From Microbacterium soli (lineage in GTDB: Bacteria > Actinomycetota > Actinomycetes > Actinomycetales > Microbacteriaceae), in contig NZ_BAABCP010000001.1 of assembly GCF_039539005.1 (NCBI RefSeq), positions 186,001 through 250,000 of the forward strand: 64,000 nt of DNA, written 5' to 3'. Of the stretch, positions 62,135 to 64,000 are shown one piece after another. Each line of letters starts with the position of its first letter. The first letter of the stretch is position 1. The position numbers were made by a program, and so were the translations under genes. Under the pieces are notes generated by a model, which was not told the DNA's origin, did no database searches, and was given only the letters and a program-made list of their open reading frames with translations.

Positions 62135-62743
62135 GTGGAATGGGATCACCTCTTCGCCGACCTCGAGGGCCAGCTCGCGGCCGAGTGGGAGGCCGAGCGC
62201 GCGGCGCTGGACGCCGAGTCCGAGCGACTGCGCATCTCCCGCCTGACGCTGCGCGACAGACTGCGTGCGGTTCCCCGTGACCCCGCGCGCCTGTCCATCG
62301 AGATCATGGATGGAGACACCTGGGACTGCACGCTTCGCGTGATCGGAGCGGACTGGATCGGCGTGTCGATGCGCACCGACCCGAGGCTGCGGATCCTGCC
62401 TGTGCAGGGGATCGGGGCGGTGTCCGTCGACCACGGCGCACTGCTGTCCTCACTGAGCGAGGACGGCACCGCACCCCGCGACGGCGATGCGCTGCGGGAG
62501 CGCATGACCCTGGGGTTCGTCCTGCGAGACCTCGCGCGGCGCCGCAGCCCGGTCACGATCGCTCGTCGCGGCGCTGACCCTCAGCACGGCACGATCGACC
62601 GTGCGGGCGCGGATCACCTCGATCTCGCACTGCACGATCCCGGTGAGGTGCGCCGCACGCGCTCCGTGCGCGGCTTCCGGATCATCCCCTTCGGGATGCT
62701 CGTGTGGGTCCGCATGGAGAGCGGGGACTCCACCGCAGCCTGA
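62135..62743 (+). CDS. Conserved hypothetical protein
   Basis: The 202-residue protein is soluble. It opens with a short acidic/basic helical segment (MEWDHLFADLEGQLAAEWEA), followed by a basic stretch and beta-rich segments (SIEIMDGDTWDCTLRVIGADWIG, IARRGADPQHGTIDRAGADHLDLAL, RGFRIIPFGMLVWVRM). The two internally similar strand-turn blocks around DWIGVSM and DHLDLAL suggest a duplicated small barrel. I know no function. Similar proteins occur beside the HTH and SAF genes in other Microbacteriaceae, as far as I recall. GTG start, leaderless. Confidence 0.7.
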   Translation: MEWDHLFADLEGQLAAEWEAERAALDAESERLRISRLTLRDRLRAVPRDPARLSIEIMDGDTWDCTLRVIGADWIGVSMRTDPRLRILPVQGIGAVSVDHGALLSSLSEDGTAPRDGDALRERMTLGFVLRDLARRRSPVTIARRGADPQHGTIDRAGADHLDLALHDPGEVRRTRSVRGFRIIPFGMLVWVRMESGDSTAA

Positions 62744-62797
62744 GCGCGGGGACGGATGCCGCACATGCCCGTCGTGGAGAAGCCGGCCGGTGCCGCA

Positions 62798-62815
62798 TGA
62801 CGTCCTGCGACGTCA
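62798..62815. terminator. Short inverted repeat TGACGTC-CTGC-GACGTCA between converging genes
   Basis: This perfect 7-bp repeat ends within the stop codon of the HTH gene. It could be a weak bidirectional terminator or a CREB-like palindromic binding site; evidence is only the symmetry. Confidence 0.35.
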
Positions 62816-63091
62816 GTCGCGACGATAGGGCGCGGGCCCCCACAGCTCCGGGAAGCTCGCGTCGTTGGCCTGGCGCCACAGCGCCTGACGGCGGGCGTCC
62901 TCGGACTGCTCCTCGAGGTAGTCGGCCAGGCTCGCCTCCTCGATCCGCCAGCGCGGCGGAGATCCGAGCTCTGCCCCGCGCAGCCGTCCCTCGTGCACGA
63001 GGGCGATGACTTCATCGACCTCGATGCTCAGCAGCTCGGCGACCTGTGCGGGTGCAAGGAAGCGAGGCGCCTTGTCGGATGCTTCGGGCAT
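62813..63091 (-). CDS. Excisionase/MerR-type helix-turn-helix protein
   Basis: The 92-residue protein has a winged-helix-type HTH (FLAPAQVAELLSIEVDEVIALVHEGRLRGAELGSPPRWRIEEASLADYLE) given here by its ends FLAPAQVAELLS and WRIEEASL. This is the pattern of BldC/excisionase-like DNA-binding proteins. The C-terminal part (RRQALWRQANDASFPELWG) is not part of the domain. The start follows CAGAAT by six bases. Its target is unknown; the divergent SAF gene is a candidate. Confidence 0.8.
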   Translation of the reverse strand: MPEASDKAPRFLAPAQVAELLSIEVDEVIALVHEGRLRGAELGSPPRWRIEEASLADYLEEQSEDARRQALWRQANDASFPELWGPAPYRRD

Positions 63092-63140
63092 GCGTACATT
63101 CTGCCCCGGACCGGCGCTTCGCGCCTCTGGGAATCCTCCC

Positions 63141-63149
63141 TGTGGATAA
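63141..63149 (-). promoter_or_regulatory. DnaA-box match TTATCCACA, overlapping a -10
   Basis: The 9-mer lies between the HTH and SAF genes. Its plus-strand sequence TGTGGATAACTT also gives TAACTT, a -10 candidate for the SAF gene, about 36 bases before its ATG. Confidence 0.4.
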
Positions 63150-63188
63150 CTTCTCGGTCACGAACTCGGAATCTGTGAGCATGTGTGC

Positions 63189-63803
63189 ATGACGTCCTCA
63201 CGCACCCGTCGGCCGTTCTTCGGTGATCCGCGCTTCCTGATCGGCATCGCCCTCGTCGTGGTCTCCATCGCGGGTGTCTGGCTGCTCATCTCCTCGTCTC
63301 GGCAGACGAGCCCGATCCTGCAGACCGTCCGCACGATCCTCCCGGGTGAGACGGTCACCTCGACCGACGTCCAGGTGGTCGAGGCCGGCCTCGGCGGCCT
63401 CGAGAGGACCTACCTCGCCCCGCAGGACCTCGAGTCGGGTTCGATCGCGACCAGGACACTGCCGAAGGGCGAGCTCGTGCCGAGGTCGGGCGTCGGCGAC
63501 GAGCGGACCTCCCACACGACGACCGTGGTGGTCAGCAGCACGTCGATCCCCGACGATGTCCGCACCGGGGCCGCCGTGGAGCTGTGGCACGCGCCGATGC
63601 TCGAAGACGGTCGCACACCGGACGCCCCGCGCGTGCTCGTCGGCGACGCGGTCGTGGCTCGTGTGACCGAGGACGAGGCCATGCTCACTCAGTCCGGCAC
63701 GGAGGTGGAGCTCGTCATCGACCGCGCCGACGTGCCCGAGGTGCTCACGGCCATCGCCGGCGGGTCGTTGATCTCGGTGATCCCGGCAGGAGCGGGATCA
63801 TGA
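63189..63803 (+). CDS. SAF-domain membrane protein (CpaB/RcpC-like)
   Basis: The 204-residue protein has one membrane helix near the N-terminus (FLIGIALVVVSIAGVWLLI) and an extracytoplasmic SAF domain (TILPGETVTSTDVQVVEAGLG, GSIATRTLPKGELVPRSGV). This is the layout of CpaB/RcpC proteins of Flp pilus (Tad) systems, though single SAF proteins also occur alone. An ATG two codons upstream is possible. It overlaps the next gene (ATGA). Confidence 0.8.
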   Translation: MTSSRTRRPFFGDPRFLIGIALVVVSIAGVWLLISSSRQTSPILQTVRTILPGETVTSTDVQVVEAGLGGLERTYLAPQDLESGSIATRTLPKGELVPRSGVGDERTSHTTTVVVSSTSIPDDVRTGAAVELWHAPMLEDGRTPDAPRVLVGDAVVARVTEDEAMLTQSGTEVELVIDRADVPEVLTAIAGGSLISVIPAGAGS

Positions 63804-64000
63804 CGCGCGTGATCGTCTGCGCCGAGGGCGACGACGCGGCGATGCTCGCCTCCGACCTCGAGCTCGAGGGCGCCGAAGTCCTGCGTCTCGACGCCGCCGA
63901 CCTGCCGCGTGCGGGGCTGGACGGTGTCGACGCGCTGCTGCTCGCACCAACCCGTGCAACGCTGACCGCCGAGCTCCTCGCCCGATGCGACAGAGCAGGA
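63800..64000 (+). CDS. Probable CpaE/MinD-like ATPase, N-terminal part only
   Basis: Sixty-seven residues are visible, beginning MTRVIVCAEGDDAAMLAS. The Rossmann-like start resembles the pseudo-receiver domain that precedes the ATPase in CpaE-like proteins. Coupling to the SAF gene (ATGA) supports a Tad-type pilus or secretion locus continuing beyond the window. The ATPase motifs are outside the window, so the call is tentative. Confidence 0.5.
   Translation, partial: MTRVIVCAEGDDAAMLASDLELEGAEVLRLDAADLPRAGLDGVDALLLAPTRATLTAELLARCDRAG

Overview
The window is high-GC chromosomal DNA from an actinobacterium, most likely a Microbacterium or close relative in Microbacteriaceae. The signs are strong G/C bias at third codon positions, WhiB, SigR/RsrA, PdtaS, KGD and Rv3235-type genes, a Rho with a long disordered N-terminus, GTG/TTG starts, ATGA/GTGA coupled operons and many leaderless start sites. 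Genes are dense: the largest gaps (about 200 bp, at 37.1-37.3 and 59.4-59.7 kb) hold promoters, leaders and hairpins. I found no phage, IS element, CRISPR array or rRNA. One tRNA-Arg(CCG) lies at 20.8 kb.

0-13 kb: a minus-strand block in the order argS, DUF2993 gene, lysA, hom, thrB, rho, prfA, prmC, sua5. This mirrors the M. tuberculosis order Rv1292-Rv1301 but lacks thrC and rpmE. It is interrupted by a plus-strand cysteine pair (cysK-cysE) between prfA and prmC. 12.8-19 kb: an amino-sugar locus with a BadF-type kinase diverging from a RpiR regulator, a SIS-domain gene and an NgcEFG-like ABC importer that lacks its ATPase. 19-24 kb: small accessory and housekeeping genes (SGNH hydrolase, DUF488, DUF2945, tRNA-Arg, DUF1304, CPBP protein, trmB, DUF3097).

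24-28.6 kb: a TPM-domain membrane protein and PspA (envelope stress), then an arginase-fold protein coupled to a small HExxH protein. A SIP-domain gene under a likely IdeR/DtxR iron box and a tyrosine phosphatase follow. 29.5-35.4 kb: an alpha/beta hydrolase with a complete Opp/Dpp-type ABC importer. 35.4-41.6 kb: an atypical ATP-sulfurylase-like protein, ung and an SDR gene, then metY-metX, which convert homoserine to homocysteine.

41.6-50 kb: NUDIX hydrolase, thiamine-binding-like protein, GT87 membrane enzyme, NAD(P)HX dehydratase, old yellow enzyme, two CNNM/CBS membrane proteins and GuaB1-type GMP reductase. 50-56 kb: the fused 2-oxoglutarate decarboxylase/dehydrogenase (kgd), an Eis-like acetyltransferase and the thiol-stress pair sigR-rsrA. 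56-64 kb: aroA-rsgA, bcp, whiB1, pdtaS and an Rv3235-like gene, parallel to Rv3219-Rv3235 of M. tuberculosis. The window ends with an unknown gene, an excisionase-like HTH gene and the start of a SAF (CpaB-like) plus probable CpaE-like pilus/secretion locus.

Two signals run across the window. At least twelve genes have a TANNNT -10 box ending 6-7 bases before the start codon, which suggests leaderless mRNAs and fixes several starts. The octamer CGGATGCC/GGCATCCG is roughly ten times commoner than base composition predicts.
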